Source: Geminicoccaceae bacterium (GTDB taxonomy: Bacteria; Pseudomonadota; Alphaproteobacteria; Geminicoccales; Geminicoccaceae). From it: DNA of 64,000 nt. This document shows positions 43,967 to 53,157 of the stretch, piece by piece. The stretch spans positions 1 through 64,000 of the forward strand of contig JANQPX010000020.1 in assembly GCA_028285265.1 (NCBI GenBank), given 5' to 3'. Each line of letters begins with the position of its first letter. Positions within the stretch are counted from its first letter, which is position 1. Position numbers and translations under genes: made by a program. The notes under the pieces were generated by a model. That model made no database searches. It had not been told where the DNA came from and worked only from the letters and a program-made list of their open reading frames with translations.

Positions 43967-44890
43967 ATGATGGCGGCGAGCCAAGGCGCGATTTACAGGC
44001 TGGTGATCGATGGCGCCTCCGCCTTCAGTGAGATGCCCAAAGCCAAGCGGCATCAGCTCGCTGTCTGGTTCCTGATCGCAAGTGGCGTGGCCATGGCTGG
44101 CATGATGAGTTCGGTGAAGCTGGCCGTCGAAAGCTTGTCCCTTTGGCAAGTGATTTTTCTGCGCTCGGCACTGGGCGCGATGATACTTGCGCCAATCATG
44201 ATCCGGTCCCGTGTCTCCTTCGCACCGAACGGCAAACTCGGTCTCTACAGCCTGCGTGTTGGCTTTGCTGTTGGCGGTATCACCTGCTGGCTCTACTCGA
44301 TCGCGCATCTGCCGCTCGGCATCGCGAGCGCACTGACGTTCTCAAAGAGTTTGTTTCTCCTATGGCTCGCAGCGCTTCTTCTCCGTGAACAGCTAACGAT
44401 GCTCAAGGTTGTTTGCACGGTGATTGGCTTTGCCGGCGTGATCCTTGTCCTTGATCCGACCACCAGCGGCACATCACTTTTTGCTGGCTTGGTCGGCATC
44501 GCTGGCGCGCTCTTTGGCGCAGCGCTCACGATCGTTGTCAAACGCTTGTCCGCGACAGAGCCAACGATCCGGCTAATGTTCTATCCGTTGGCGACAGTCG
44601 CCTGCGTGTTCGCCATTCCAGCCTTTGTGACTTGGCAGGACCTGGATACGTACTCGCTGACCGTTGTCATCGGTATGACGCTCTGCGGCTCGGTGAGCCA
44701 ATGGTGCTTCTTGAATGCCTATCGTCTTGGTGAGGTTTCAGCGCTTGCACCGGTCGAGTATTCGAGGCTGGTCGCCGCAATTATTGCCGGATTCGCTATC
44801 TTTGGTGAGGTTCCCACCTGGATTGCAGTTGTCGGCATGGCGCTAGTCATCGCCTCGACCTACGCGACCTTCCGCTGGAGCCGCGTCTAG
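43967..44890 (+). CDS. EamA/DMT-superfamily transporter
   Basis: 307 aa with ten hydrophobic segments forming two EamA halves (AVWFLIASGVAMAGMMSSVK ... LFAGLVGIAGALFGAALTIV). GGAG precedes the start; ATG 43967 or 43970. Such proteins usually export amino acids or other metabolites. It is convergent with the Gfo/Idh/MocA gene and stands alone. Confidence 0.85.
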   Translation: MMAASQGAIYRLVIDGASAFSEMPKAKRHQLAVWFLIASGVAMAGMMSSVKLAVESLSLWQVIFLRSALGAMILAPIMIRSRVSFAPNGKLGLYSLRVGFAVGGITCWLYSIAHLPLGIASALTFSKSLFLLWLAALLLREQLTMLKVVCTVIGFAGVILVLDPTTSGTSLFAGLVGIAGALFGAALTIVVKRLSATEPTIRLMFYPLATVACVFAIPAFVTWQDLDTYSLTVVIGMTLCGSVSQWCFLNAYRLGEVSALAPVEYSRLVAAIIAGFAIFGEVPTWIAVVGMALVIASTYATFRWSRV

Positions 44891-44912
44891 CCTTGGATGC
44901 GATCGCTTTCAG

Positions 44913-45947
44913 TCACGGTCCGTGTTCTAGCGTCACGTGACGCCTTTCCCTAGCGGATGTGACGAGCGCATCAATGAGGCGGTGAACCTGAAGCGCTTCT
45001 CTGCCGCTGGGGCTGGGCTCACGATCCTCGTCCAGCGCGTCCAAAAAACTCTCGATTAGACGCTGATGCCAGTCATGGGGGAATGCCATGGGATCGGCGC
45101 CACCTCCGCTGCCGGTGGTCTCGCCGACATGTTCAGTCCGACCATCGGTATAGTGGAGACTTAGCTGACCGCCAGCCAGGTGGGCCGTTCCTTTGTCGCC
45201 GGAAATGGTAATGCTCTCCTGGCTTCCGGGGTAGCAGGCCGTGGTCGCCATGATCGAACCGAGCGCGCCACTTGCGAAACGTAGGCCGCCGCCAACAAAA
45301 TCCTCGCTTTCCATGTGGTGTAGTCCGCTGGTGCCGGCGATCGCCGTGACCTCTTGAACAGGTCCGGTCAAGCTTAGCATGAGGTCCATGCTATGGATCG
45401 CCTGGCTGATAAGCACGCCGCCGCCGTCACGCGCATAAGTCCCACGTCCAGGCTCGTCGTAATAGCTCTGCGGACGCCACCAAGGAACGGTGAGCTGCAC
45501 GACCTGGATGTTTCCAAGAGCCCCTTCGTCCAGCTTGAGCTTGAGCACCATCGAGGCATCTCGAAACCGGTGCTGAAAGACTATTCCGAGCTTAATCCCA
45601 GCGGTCTCGCAGTGCTTGACGATAGCTGCTGCCGCTTCCGTCGTTCGTTCGATTGGCTTTTCCATGAGGACATGCTTGCCGTGGCTTGCCAGTCTTTTCA
45701 CGAGCTCTTGCCGTGCGTTGGGTGGCGTCAACAAGATGACCGCTTCAATTTCAGAATCGTCGAGAATATCCTCAATGCGGTCGACGGTGCGCATGGCAAA
45801 GCGTTTCGCAAAGGTCCTCCGGCGCTCTTCACTTGGGCTAAAGACGGCGCGAACGTCGACCCGATCACTGAGCACAGCCAGGCTCTTGCCATGAGGCATC
45901 GAGGCCATGCCGAGCCCGATGACGCCAATTCCTCGTCTCTTCGTCAA
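44913..45947 (-). CDS. Gfo/Idh/MocA-family NAD(P)-dependent oxidoreductase
   Basis: 344 aa from a TTG at 45947, preceded by GGAGG at ideal spacing. GIGVIGLGMASMPHGKSL is the Rossmann motif; LMEKPIERTTEAAAAIV has the family EKP lysine; the C-terminal GFO_IDH domain includes GGGVLISQAIHSMDLMLSLTG with the catalytic-type His. It oxidises a sugar, inositol-like or related alcohol. It is divergent from the TauD dioxygenase gene, so both may serve the same compound. Confidence 0.85.
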   Translation of the reverse strand: MTKRRGIGVIGLGMASMPHGKSLAVLSDRVDVRAVFSPSEERRRTFAKRFAMRTVDRIEDILDDSEIEAVILLTPPNARQELVKRLASHGKHVLMEKPIERTTEAAAAIVKHCETAGIKLGIVFQHRFRDASMVLKLKLDEGALGNIQVVQLTVPWWRPQSYYDEPGRGTYARDGGGVLISQAIHSMDLMLSLTGPVQEVTAIAGTSGLHHMESEDFVGGGLRFASGALGSIMATTACYPGSQESITISGDKGTAHLAGGQLSLHYTDGRTEHVGETTGSGGGADPMAFPHDWHQRLIESFLDALDEDREPSPSGREALQVHRLIDALVTSARERRHVTLEHGP

Positions 45948-46096
45948 TCAAACCTCCAACGCTAGAGCGCCAATTCTAATCCAAAACACGAGCTTGCCAA
46001 AGCGAAGGAATGGGGTGCGGTTTTTTCGGCCGAATCATGGAATGATCGCTGATAGGACACTATCCTCGTGATGAGAGCGCCTATCGGAGGGGATGC

Positions 46097-47101
46097 ATGG
46101 AAGACTGTCTTGATCTGTCGCATGAGGTTGTGACGCCGCCGACTGATCTGGACGGCGATGTGCGACAGCGGGGCTGGGTGGCGGATGAGCTATCTGGCGA
46201 TCCATGGTTGATCGAGATCGACCGTGCAGCGGCGGATGATATTCACCGCCTTATCGCAGAGATGCATGCAAAGCCGTTGCCGATGTTGCTTCGCACACCT
46301 GATCGCTTCGGCATACCGTCACTGCGAGCCGTTGCTGCCAACGCGAAGTCGAGGCTAGATCAGGGAATTGGCTTCGTTGTCTTCGACCGTCTGCCCATCG
46401 ACGACTATGAAATCGACGACATTCTCGCCTGTTATTGGGTTTTAGGTCAGCTTCTTGGCCCAACCGTCGCCCAGAAGTGGGACGGGACGATGATCTACGA
46501 TGTCACTGACACGAAGCGCGCCTATGGCTATGGCGTCCGTGGCTCGGCGACAAACGTCGAGCTCGTCTTCCATACCGACAATGCATTCGGCAATCGGGTC
46601 CCGGACTATGTTGGTCTTCTCTGCAAGTACCCGGCTACTTCGGGTGGGCTCAGCCGCTTCTGCAGTCTCTACTCCGTGCATCAGCGGCTGGCTGATGATT
46701 ATCCAGATGCGCTTCGCCGCCTTTATCAGCCCATGTATTTCGACCGCCAGGCCGAACATGAGCGTACTGCGCCCAAGACGTCCTTCGCCCCTTTCTTTTC
46801 CTGGCGGAACAGACGTCTTCGCTGCCGGGCGAACAGTTCCTTAGTTCGAAAGGGCTATGACGTCGCCGGCAAGGTTATGGACGATGATCTCGAAGCAGCG
46901 CTTCATGCGGTCGATCGCGTGACCAGCGCCGACGATCTCTGGGTCGAAGCGCCCCTTAAGCGCGGACAAGTCCAGTATCTGAACAATCATGAGCTCGGCC
47001 ACTATCGGTCCGAATTTATAGATGGCGACACCCCTGCAAAGAAGCGTCATCTCTATCGCCTTTGGAACCGATCCGAAGGTGACCGGACATATGATGGCTA
47101 G
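46097..47101 (+). CDS. TauD/TfdA-family Fe(II)/2-oxoglutarate dioxygenase
   Basis: 334 aa. The iron ligands appear in FHTDNAFG (H159, D161) and a distal His in YLNNHELGHYRSEF (H298 or H302), followed by the 2-oxoglutarate arginine in RHLYRLWNR. GGAGGGG precedes the ATG. The family hydroxylates small acids and amines such as taurine, betaines or trimethyllysine. It precedes a polyamine-type ABC importer, so the imported compound is a possible substrate (inference). Confidence 0.82.
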   Translation: MEDCLDLSHEVVTPPTDLDGDVRQRGWVADELSGDPWLIEIDRAAADDIHRLIAEMHAKPLPMLLRTPDRFGIPSLRAVAANAKSRLDQGIGFVVFDRLPIDDYEIDDILACYWVLGQLLGPTVAQKWDGTMIYDVTDTKRAYGYGVRGSATNVELVFHTDNAFGNRVPDYVGLLCKYPATSGGLSRFCSLYSVHQRLADDYPDALRRLYQPMYFDRQAEHERTAPKTSFAPFFSWRNRRLRCRANSSLVRKGYDVAGKVMDDDLEAALHAVDRVTSADDLWVEAPLKRGQVQYLNNHELGHYRSEFIDGDTPAKKRHLYRLWNRSEGDRTYDG

Positions 47102-47201
47102 ATTAGCTGGCTTGCGTTGACCGGAACGCCGAACCTGGTCAGTATTTTCTCAGGAAACGACTGTGGTTCAAAAGAAGAAGAACCGGAAAGGAAAGAGATA
47201 C

Positions 47202-48263
47202 ATGCTTATTGAACGGCGCCTTCTTGCAGCCACTGCCATTGGCACAGCGGTTTTGGCAACGGCGCTGCCAGCGCTTGCTGCCGACCAGCTGAACGCACTG
47301 GTCTGGTGCGACCATGCCGATCCCGATCTCCTGCAACCTTTCGAGGACGCCAACGACGTTCGTGTGAACGTCAAAGAATATGAAGGAACGGGAGCCGGCC
47401 TCGCGATAGTAGATCAGTCTCAGCCCGGCGATTGGGACGTCATGGTGATCGATTCGGTCGATGTCCCTCGTGTTGCCGGGACGGGCCTCTTCGCCGAGCT
47501 TCAGGACGACCAACTGCCACTCGCAGATCTCTTCCCAGAAGTCGTCTTAGACGACTTTACAACACTTGACGGCAAGCGATATGCGATCACGGAAAAGTTT
47601 GGCTACAATTCGATCAGTTACAATAAGGATGCGGTCGACCCTGCTGCGATGACCTCGCTCGAAGGGCTCCTCAGTGAAGACTACCAGGGCAAGATTGCCA
47701 TCTATGACTATTATCTTCCGGTGATGGGCATGGCAGCCCTGTCACTTGGCAAATCAACCGAAGATCTTAGTGCTGACGATTTGCCGGCGATTAAGGAGCT
47801 GCTCTTAAAGATGAAGGCAAACGCTGCCCTTGTTGCGGATGTCGTCGGTAGCCAGACAGCGATTGCGACCGGTGAGGTCGACGTGCTGATAGGCGGCGGT
47901 GAGTGGGTCACTGCAGGCCTTGCGCAGGAGAATCCAGCGCTTGAATTTGCCATTCCCGATGAGGGCGGCATCCTTTGGTCGCAAGCATTGGCCATTTTTG
48001 CCGACAGCGAGCGGCAGGATTTGGCTTTGAAATTCATACAATATGTCATGAGCCCAGAAGGCCAGGCGCGACTTGCGACATCTTCCTGTTATTGGGGCAT
48101 GCCAGCGAACACCAAAGCCGCTCTTTCCGAGGAGGAAAAAACGATTCTTCGCTTCGACGAGCAGGCAAGCTTCCTGGCTAAATCTCAGCTCTATCCAGCG
48201 CCCGATGCTGACCTCGACAAGGCGATGCAGGACGTTTGGACGGATATGCTGCAAGCCCAGTGA
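47202..48263 (+). CDS. PotD-type ABC substrate-binding protein
   Basis: 353 aa from the ATG at 47202, with GGAAAGGAAAGAG upstream; a GTG at 47163 in the same frame adds basic residues only. Signal peptide LLAATAIGTAVLATALPALAA. The mature part resembles spermidine/putrescine-type binding proteins (GDWDVMVIDSVDVPRV, KFGYNSISYNKDAVD, DVLIGGGEWVTAGL). Substrate not decided. Confidence 0.85.
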   Translation: MLIERRLLAATAIGTAVLATALPALAADQLNALVWCDHADPDLLQPFEDANDVRVNVKEYEGTGAGLAIVDQSQPGDWDVMVIDSVDVPRVAGTGLFAELQDDQLPLADLFPEVVLDDFTTLDGKRYAITEKFGYNSISYNKDAVDPAAMTSLEGLLSEDYQGKIAIYDYYLPVMGMAALSLGKSTEDLSADDLPAIKELLLKMKANAALVADVVGSQTAIATGEVDVLIGGGEWVTAGLAQENPALEFAIPDEGGILWSQALAIFADSERQDLALKFIQYVMSPEGQARLATSSCYWGMPANTKAALSEEEKTILRFDEQASFLAKSQLYPAPDADLDKAMQDVWTDMLQAQ

Positions 48264-48316
48264 GCTGGCCTGAGCCTCGACCTCGGTGCGTGTCCAGCGT
48301 CATGTACCGCTGAGCG

Positions 48317-49177
48317 ATGGTGATTGCTCCTAGCGGTCGAGGTCTTACGACGGCTTGGCTCCTTCTCATGCCGGCGCTTGGATTCGTGCTGCTGTTCTTC
48401 GTTGCCCCGTTTCTTGCGATGCTGCTGACAAGTCTTGGCAAGGTGACGGAGAACGGCATCGTTCCATTGGTGGGTATTCAGAACTACGCACAATTCTTCG
48501 AGAACGCGTCCTACTGGCAGGCGCTGGTGAACTCACTCGAGGTCACCATCATCGTGGTGGTGATCTCGGTTTTACTGGCTTATCCGTTCGCCTGGATCCT
48601 CGCGGAACGTGTGCCAGAGCGACTTCAGCGTCTCGCCCTGATGATGGCCGTCCTACCCTTTTGGACCTCCTATGTTGTCCGTTCCTATGCGTGGTTGCTC
48701 GTACTTGCGAAAAAAGGCGCAGTGAATGAGGCTCTCTTGGCGCTGGGCCTCATTGCCGAACCGTTGACGCTCGCCAACACGAGGACGGCGACGGTCCTCG
48801 GCTTTACCCATTTTTTCGTCATGCTGCTGACGCTCACCATCTACGCTAATCTAAAGCAGCTTTCCCCGAATTATCGTAAAGCCGCCGCCGACCTCGGTGC
48901 GTCTGGCCTGCAGACCTTCTGGCATGTCATCCTTCCGCTCACGCTGCCAGGAATTATGGTTGGCGGCTTCCTGACTTTCGTTCTGTGCATCGGTGACTAC
49001 ATCACCCCGCAGATCCTTGGCGGAAATAACGAGCTTTTGATGCCGCAGCTGATTATGCTGCAGATCGGAAGACGTGGCGACTTTCCGCTCGCCTCCGCGC
49101 TCTCGATCATTCTGATGATCGTGATTTCGCTTGCCTACCTCAGCACAGCACGATGGCTGAGGCTGGAGCGCGCTTGA
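48317..49177 (+). CDS. ABC transporter permease (PotB type)
   Basis: 286 aa, six membrane segments and the EAA loop YRKAAADLGASGLQTFWHVILPLTLPG. It pairs with the next permease, whose ATG overlaps this stop (TGATG). Confidence 0.9.
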   Translation: MVIAPSGRGLTTAWLLLMPALGFVLLFFVAPFLAMLLTSLGKVTENGIVPLVGIQNYAQFFENASYWQALVNSLEVTIIVVVISVLLAYPFAWILAERVPERLQRLALMMAVLPFWTSYVVRSYAWLLVLAKKGAVNEALLALGLIAEPLTLANTRTATVLGFTHFFVMLLTLTIYANLKQLSPNYRKAAADLGASGLQTFWHVILPLTLPGIMVGGFLTFVLCIGDYITPQILGGNNELLMPQLIMLQIGRRGDFPLASALSIILMIVISLAYLSTARWLRLERA

Positions 49178-49971
49178 TGCGGCATGACCACCAACGCCTC
49201 ATCGACTGGCTGGCAGGGTTTTATGCTCTGTTAGTCTACGCTTTCATCTTCCTGCCGGTGGCAGTTCTGGTGCTGTTTTCCTTCCAAGCAAGCCGCTTTC
49301 CCGTGCCGCCCTTTACCGGCCCGTCGCTTCGTTGGTATGCGGATGTAATGAGCGACCGTCGTCTTACTGAAGCATTGGTCAACTCGATCGCGGTCGCGCT
49401 TGTCTCATCTGCAGTCGCCGTCCTCCTTGGTTTCCTCGCGGCTTATGCGCTCGCGCGCTATCGTGTCATCGGCTCACCCTTTTGGCGAGGCCTGCTGACT
49501 GCGCCCCTGTCTGTGAGCTATCTGATCATCGGGATGGGCCTCCTTATTCTGTTCAACCAGATTGGCATGCCAAAATCGCTGCTCGCTGCGGGCTTCGGTC
49601 ATGTAGTGATCAACATGCCGCTCTGCTTCGCAATCATTTACAGTCAGATGGGGGAGCATCAGGCCAATGTAGAACGGGCCGCCCGCGATCTCGGTGCTGC
49701 CGAATGGCAGGTGTTGACCCTGATTACGGCGCCGATGCTCTGGCCAGCACTCTTCGCAAGCTTCTTTCTCGCCATCACCTTTTCCTGGGACGAGTTCGTC
49801 ATCGCCTTCCTACTTACCCGCTTCGACACCACGTTGCCGGTCGAGATCTGGGCGTTGTTGCGCTCAGGCCTTAACCCCAAAACTAATGCGGTTGGCAGTC
49901 TCGTCTTTCTGGTCTCAATCGTAATGGTGCTCCTAGTCGAAGTCGCCGTCCTCAGGCGGCGGACACGATGA
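49177..49971 (+). CDS. ABC transporter permease (PotC type)
   Basis: 264 aa from the ATG at 49177 (MRHDHQRLIDWLAG); the upstream extension lies within the previous gene. Membrane segments and the EAA-type loop VERAARDLGAAEWQVLTLITAPMLWP are clear. Its stop overlaps the ATPase start (ATGA). Confidence 0.9.
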   Translation: MRHDHQRLIDWLAGFYALLVYAFIFLPVAVLVLFSFQASRFPVPPFTGPSLRWYADVMSDRRLTEALVNSIAVALVSSAVAVLLGFLAAYALARYRVIGSPFWRGLLTAPLSVSYLIIGMGLLILFNQIGMPKSLLAAGFGHVVINMPLCFAIIYSQMGEHQANVERAARDLGAAEWQVLTLITAPMLWPALFASFFLAITFSWDEFVIAFLLTRFDTTLPVEIWALLRSGLNPKTNAVGSLVFLVSIVMVLLVEVAVLRRRTR

Positions 49972-51026
49972 GCGCTCTCATTACGATCGACGGCGTGTCA
50001 CATGCTTTTGGAACCAACGTGGTACTTGACGACATCGATCTCACGATCGAGCCGGGGTCCTATACGGTACTGCTTGGCCCGTCAGGTTCTGGGAAGACGA
50101 CACTGCTTTCTATCCTGGGTGGCTTCCTGAGACCGGACCGGGGCTCCATCTCGCTTGGTGGCGAAGACATCACGACAATGCCGCCCGCAAAACGGCCGAC
50201 CGCGACAGTTTTTCAGGACTATGCCCTTTTTCCCCACATGACGATCGCCCGCAATGTCGACTTCGGCCTCCGCATGCGGCGCATGCCGTCGCTCGAACGA
50301 GAAGAGAGAGTGCGGGCGGCGCTTTCTCTCGTTGGCCTCGACGACTTCCGTGAAAGAAAGCCACACCAGCTGTCAGGCGGACAACGCCAGCGCGTTGCCC
50401 TTGCAAGAGCGCTCATTATCGAACCAAAAGCGCTTTTTTTGGATGAACCGCTCGGCGCACTCGATCTGGCACTGAGGCGCCAAATGCAGGACGAACTGAA
50501 GTCAACGCAGCGGCGCGCCGGTGCCGCCTTTATCCACGTTACCCACGACCAGGAGGAAGCGATGGCGCTCGCCGACCAAGTCGTCGTGATGAAGGCAGGG
50601 CGGATCGAAGATACAGGGACACCGGAGCGTGTCTACAGGAGACCAGCAAGCCGTTTCACAGCAACATTCATGGGCGAAAGCATTGTTGTCGAAGCGCGAG
50701 CCCTTCATAGCGAAGGCGATCGGCTAACCGTGGAGACGTCGTTTGGCACTTTCAGGGTCAATGGTCATGCCGACTTCGGTTCATCAGTCGCAATCGCGGT
50801 CAGACCTGAATCGATCGGCTTCGGAGCGGCAGGCGGTGATCGCCGACCTTTCTGTGAAGCGCGCGTCCAGGATATTACCTTCCAGGGCAGCTTCAAGCGC
50901 ATCCGCCTCAAGAGCGAGAACGGCCAATCCATCACGGCGAAACAGACCAATGATGTCGGTGCCGTTGAGGGCCAGTCGGTGGCGCTCACCATTCGGGAGG
51001 AGGATCTGGTACTATTAACGCGATAA
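49968..51026 (+). CDS. ABC transporter ATP-binding protein (PotA type)
   Basis: 352 aa. Walker A LGPSGSGKTTLLSIL, Q-loop VFQDYALFPHMTI, signature LSGGQRQRVALARAL, Walker B LFLDEPLGALD and a C-terminal TOBE domain (VAIAVRPESIGFG). It completes the SBP-permease-permease-ATPase importer. Confidence 0.92.
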   Translation: MSALITIDGVSHAFGTNVVLDDIDLTIEPGSYTVLLGPSGSGKTTLLSILGGFLRPDRGSISLGGEDITTMPPAKRPTATVFQDYALFPHMTIARNVDFGLRMRRMPSLEREERVRAALSLVGLDDFRERKPHQLSGGQRQRVALARALIIEPKALFLDEPLGALDLALRRQMQDELKSTQRRAGAAFIHVTHDQEEAMALADQVVVMKAGRIEDTGTPERVYRRPASRFTATFMGESIVVEARALHSEGDRLTVETSFGTFRVNGHADFGSSVAIAVRPESIGFGAAGGDRRPFCEARVQDITFQGSFKRIRLKSENGQSITAKQTNDVGAVEGQSVALTIREEDLVLLTR

Positions 51027-51046
51027 GCGATGGGAGTTCATGACAG

Positions 51047-51787
51047 ATGCCTGTCCCCGCCACCGATTGGTACGAGACGCTTCATTTTGCTGATGACGTC
51101 ACGCTGGTCCATGAGCCCTGGATTGTGCCATTCTACCGCTGCAATATGTGGCATGTTCGCGGACGTGATCGGGATCTTCTGTTTGACAGCGGACTGGGTC
51201 ATTTCAGCTTGCGGCAACATGTGCCGCTGGTCACCGAAAGATCACTGATCGCCATTGCTAGCCATAGTCACTTCGATCATATCGGTTGCCATCATGAATT
51301 TTCCCAACGAGCCATCCACAGCGCCGAAGCTGCCATCCTTGCTGATCCCAGGAACGACCTAACTCTAGCTGACCAGTACGCCACCGACGAAATGTTCATT
51401 CAAAAGCCTGAAGGCTGGGAGTCCGCTGCCTATAGGATCAAGCCAGCTCCCGCTGGACGCCTTCTGACAGATGGGGATGTTATCGATCTTGGCAATCGTG
51501 TCTTCGAGGTCATCCATACGCCTGGCCACTCGCCAGGCGGTATCGGGCTTTTTGAGAGAAAGACAGGAATCTTTCTCTCCGGTGATATCATTTATGACGG
51601 TCCTCTCATCGATGACACCTATCATTCTTGCGTCGACGTCTATGCAGAAACGCTCGAACGATTACGCATACTCCCCGTGACACTCATCCATGGCGGCCAC
51701 TTCCCAAGCTTTGGTCCTAGTCGTTATCGCCAGCTGATTGATGACTATCTTGGTGGTCGACGAAAGGCAGGTTGTCATCTCCCCTAA
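51047..51787 (+). CDS. Metallo-beta-lactamase-fold hydrolase
   Basis: 246 aa. The zinc motif reads ASHSHFDHIG (H73, H75, D77, H78), with later TPGHSPGG, LSGDIIYDG and LIHGGHFPSFG supplying the other ligands. It follows the ABC importer by 20 bases with GGGAG upstream, so it is probably the last gene of that operon and hydrolyses a derivative of the imported compound (inference). Confidence 0.82.
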   Translation: MPVPATDWYETLHFADDVTLVHEPWIVPFYRCNMWHVRGRDRDLLFDSGLGHFSLRQHVPLVTERSLIAIASHSHFDHIGCHHEFSQRAIHSAEAAILADPRNDLTLADQYATDEMFIQKPEGWESAAYRIKPAPAGRLLTDGDVIDLGNRVFEVIHTPGHSPGGIGLFERKTGIFLSGDIIYDGPLIDDTYHSCVDVYAETLERLRILPVTLIHGGHFPSFGPSRYRQLIDDYLGGRRKAGCHLP

Positions 51788-51903
51788 GATCAAGTGAACC
51801 AGGCCAGCTGAGTTTGTTGGTCACCAAGTTCCGGATGTAACGCCGCCATTCTGATTGACGTACCTCAGATTGAAATCTAAGATCGCTGATCAGGAGAGCG
51901 TTG

Positions 51904-52929
51904 GTGAACAAGCCCACAGTACACGACATTGCTAAAGAAGCTGGCGTCAGTTTGGCGACGGTAGACCGAGTCTTAAATGCCCGGCCAGGCGTTCGCAGCG
52001 TGACGATTGCCAAGGTCCAGGCCGCCGTTGAACGGCTTGGCTATGTCCGCGACACCTATGCCGCCAACCTTGCACGGCAACGACGATATCGTTTCGCATT
52101 TATTCTTCCGGAAGGTCCAAGCCAATTCATTGACACCCTGAAAGGGGCTCTGAACGAGGCCTATGCGTCACAGGTCGCCGATCGAGTCCTCTTAAAAACG
52201 ATCTCTGTACCATCCCACGATCCCCATGCCATTGTCCGGTCCCTACAATCCCTTAATCCAACACAGCTTGATGGCGTCGCGATTATGGCGCCAGAGACTC
52301 CCCAAGTGCGCGACGCCATCGCAAGATTGAAAGGTGAGGGGCTCGCGGTCGTCGCTTTGGTTTCGGACCTTCCAAACTCAGATCGAGACTATTTCATCGG
52401 CATCAACAATATCGCTGCGGGTCGAACTGCAGGGCTTCTAATGGGCAGATTCGTCAACGAATCCGGGGAGATATTGGTTGTAACCAATTCAATGCAGTCC
52501 CGGGACAGTTTGGATCGACGCCTAGGCTTTGACCGAGTCATGGCCAATGATTTCCCACATCTGACCGTGCTCCCTTCGGTCGAATCTTTTGACGACTCCG
52601 AGCGCATGATGGCGGTCATCAAAGACGTCATATCCAATCGACCAGCGGTACGGGGCATATACTCGATGGGCTTTGGCAACGGTCCGCTGCTCACAGCACT
52701 TCGCCAGACAGGTGCGTTAGCGGGACTTACGGTGATTACCCATGAAGTCACACCAGCGACACGGCAAGCACTTCTCGAAGATGACATCGCGGCCGTCATC
52801 ACGCAAAATGTCGGCCACCTCGTTCGAGGTGCGATGCGCGTTCTGCGGGCTGTCTGTGACGAAATTCCAATCTTTGAGGCTCAAGAGAAGGTGCGCATCG
52901 AAATTGTTCTTCGGGAAAACCTTCCCTAG
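51904..52929 (+). CDS. LacI-family transcriptional regulator
   Basis: 341 aa from a GTG at 51904 (AGGAG seven bases upstream; a TTG at 51901 is the alternative). The HTH TVHDIAKEAGVSLATVDRVLNARPGV and hinge precede a periplasmic-binding-protein-like sugar domain. It stands just before, and in the same direction as, the sugar/polyol importer and dihydroxyacetone kinase, which it probably controls. Confidence 0.9.
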   Translation: MNKPTVHDIAKEAGVSLATVDRVLNARPGVRSVTIAKVQAAVERLGYVRDTYAANLARQRRYRFAFILPEGPSQFIDTLKGALNEAYASQVADRVLLKTISVPSHDPHAIVRSLQSLNPTQLDGVAIMAPETPQVRDAIARLKGEGLAVVALVSDLPNSDRDYFIGINNIAAGRTAGLLMGRFVNESGEILVVTNSMQSRDSLDRRLGFDRVMANDFPHLTVLPSVESFDDSERMMAVIKDVISNRPAVRGIYSMGFGNGPLLTALRQTGALAGLTVITHEVTPATRQALLEDDIAAVITQNVGHLVRGAMRVLRAVCDEIPIFEAQEKVRIEIVLRENLP

Positions 52930-53071
52930 CCCTGGTTTCTTCGACACCCCCTCACATTCCGATGAGATTAATGTTGGTTGCATGAGCTCCTAGACATTAC
53001 GTAAACCCGAGTCTCCGCCAATTCAAGGCTGTCAAAATAAGCGAACGGATCGGCAATTCTGGCGTAGACAA

Positions 53072-53085
53072 GAGGTACGTTCCTC
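53072..53085. promoter_or_regulatory. Candidate operator upstream of the sugar/polyol importer
   Basis: GAGGTACGTTCCTC is a near-perfect 14-bp palindrome (one central mismatch pair) between the lacI gene and the binding-protein gene, of the size LacI-family proteins bind. A TAGACA lies directly upstream and TATGAT at 53101 downstream. It is a guess from symmetry and place. Confidence 0.35.
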
Positions 53086-53104
53086 ATTTAAGATCTACGC
53101 TATG

Positions 53105-53127
53105 ATCGGGCGCTGATGCGACCCGAT
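53105..53127 (+). promoter_or_regulatory. Leader hairpin before the binding-protein gene
   Basis: ATCGGGCGC-TGAT-GCG(A)CCCGAT can fold into a 9-bp stem with one bulged A in the leader, about 30 bases before the ATG at 53158. It may steady the mRNA; no known riboswitch pattern is visible. Confidence 0.3.
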
Positions 53128-53157
53128 AACGATAAGGTTCTTAAGAGGAGGCGACGA

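Noticed and set aside
44930..44943. Perfect palindrome GCGTCACGTGACGC
   Set aside because: It lies within the last codons of the Gfo/Idh/MocA gene at a convergent junction, with no promoter or regulator nearby; probably chance.
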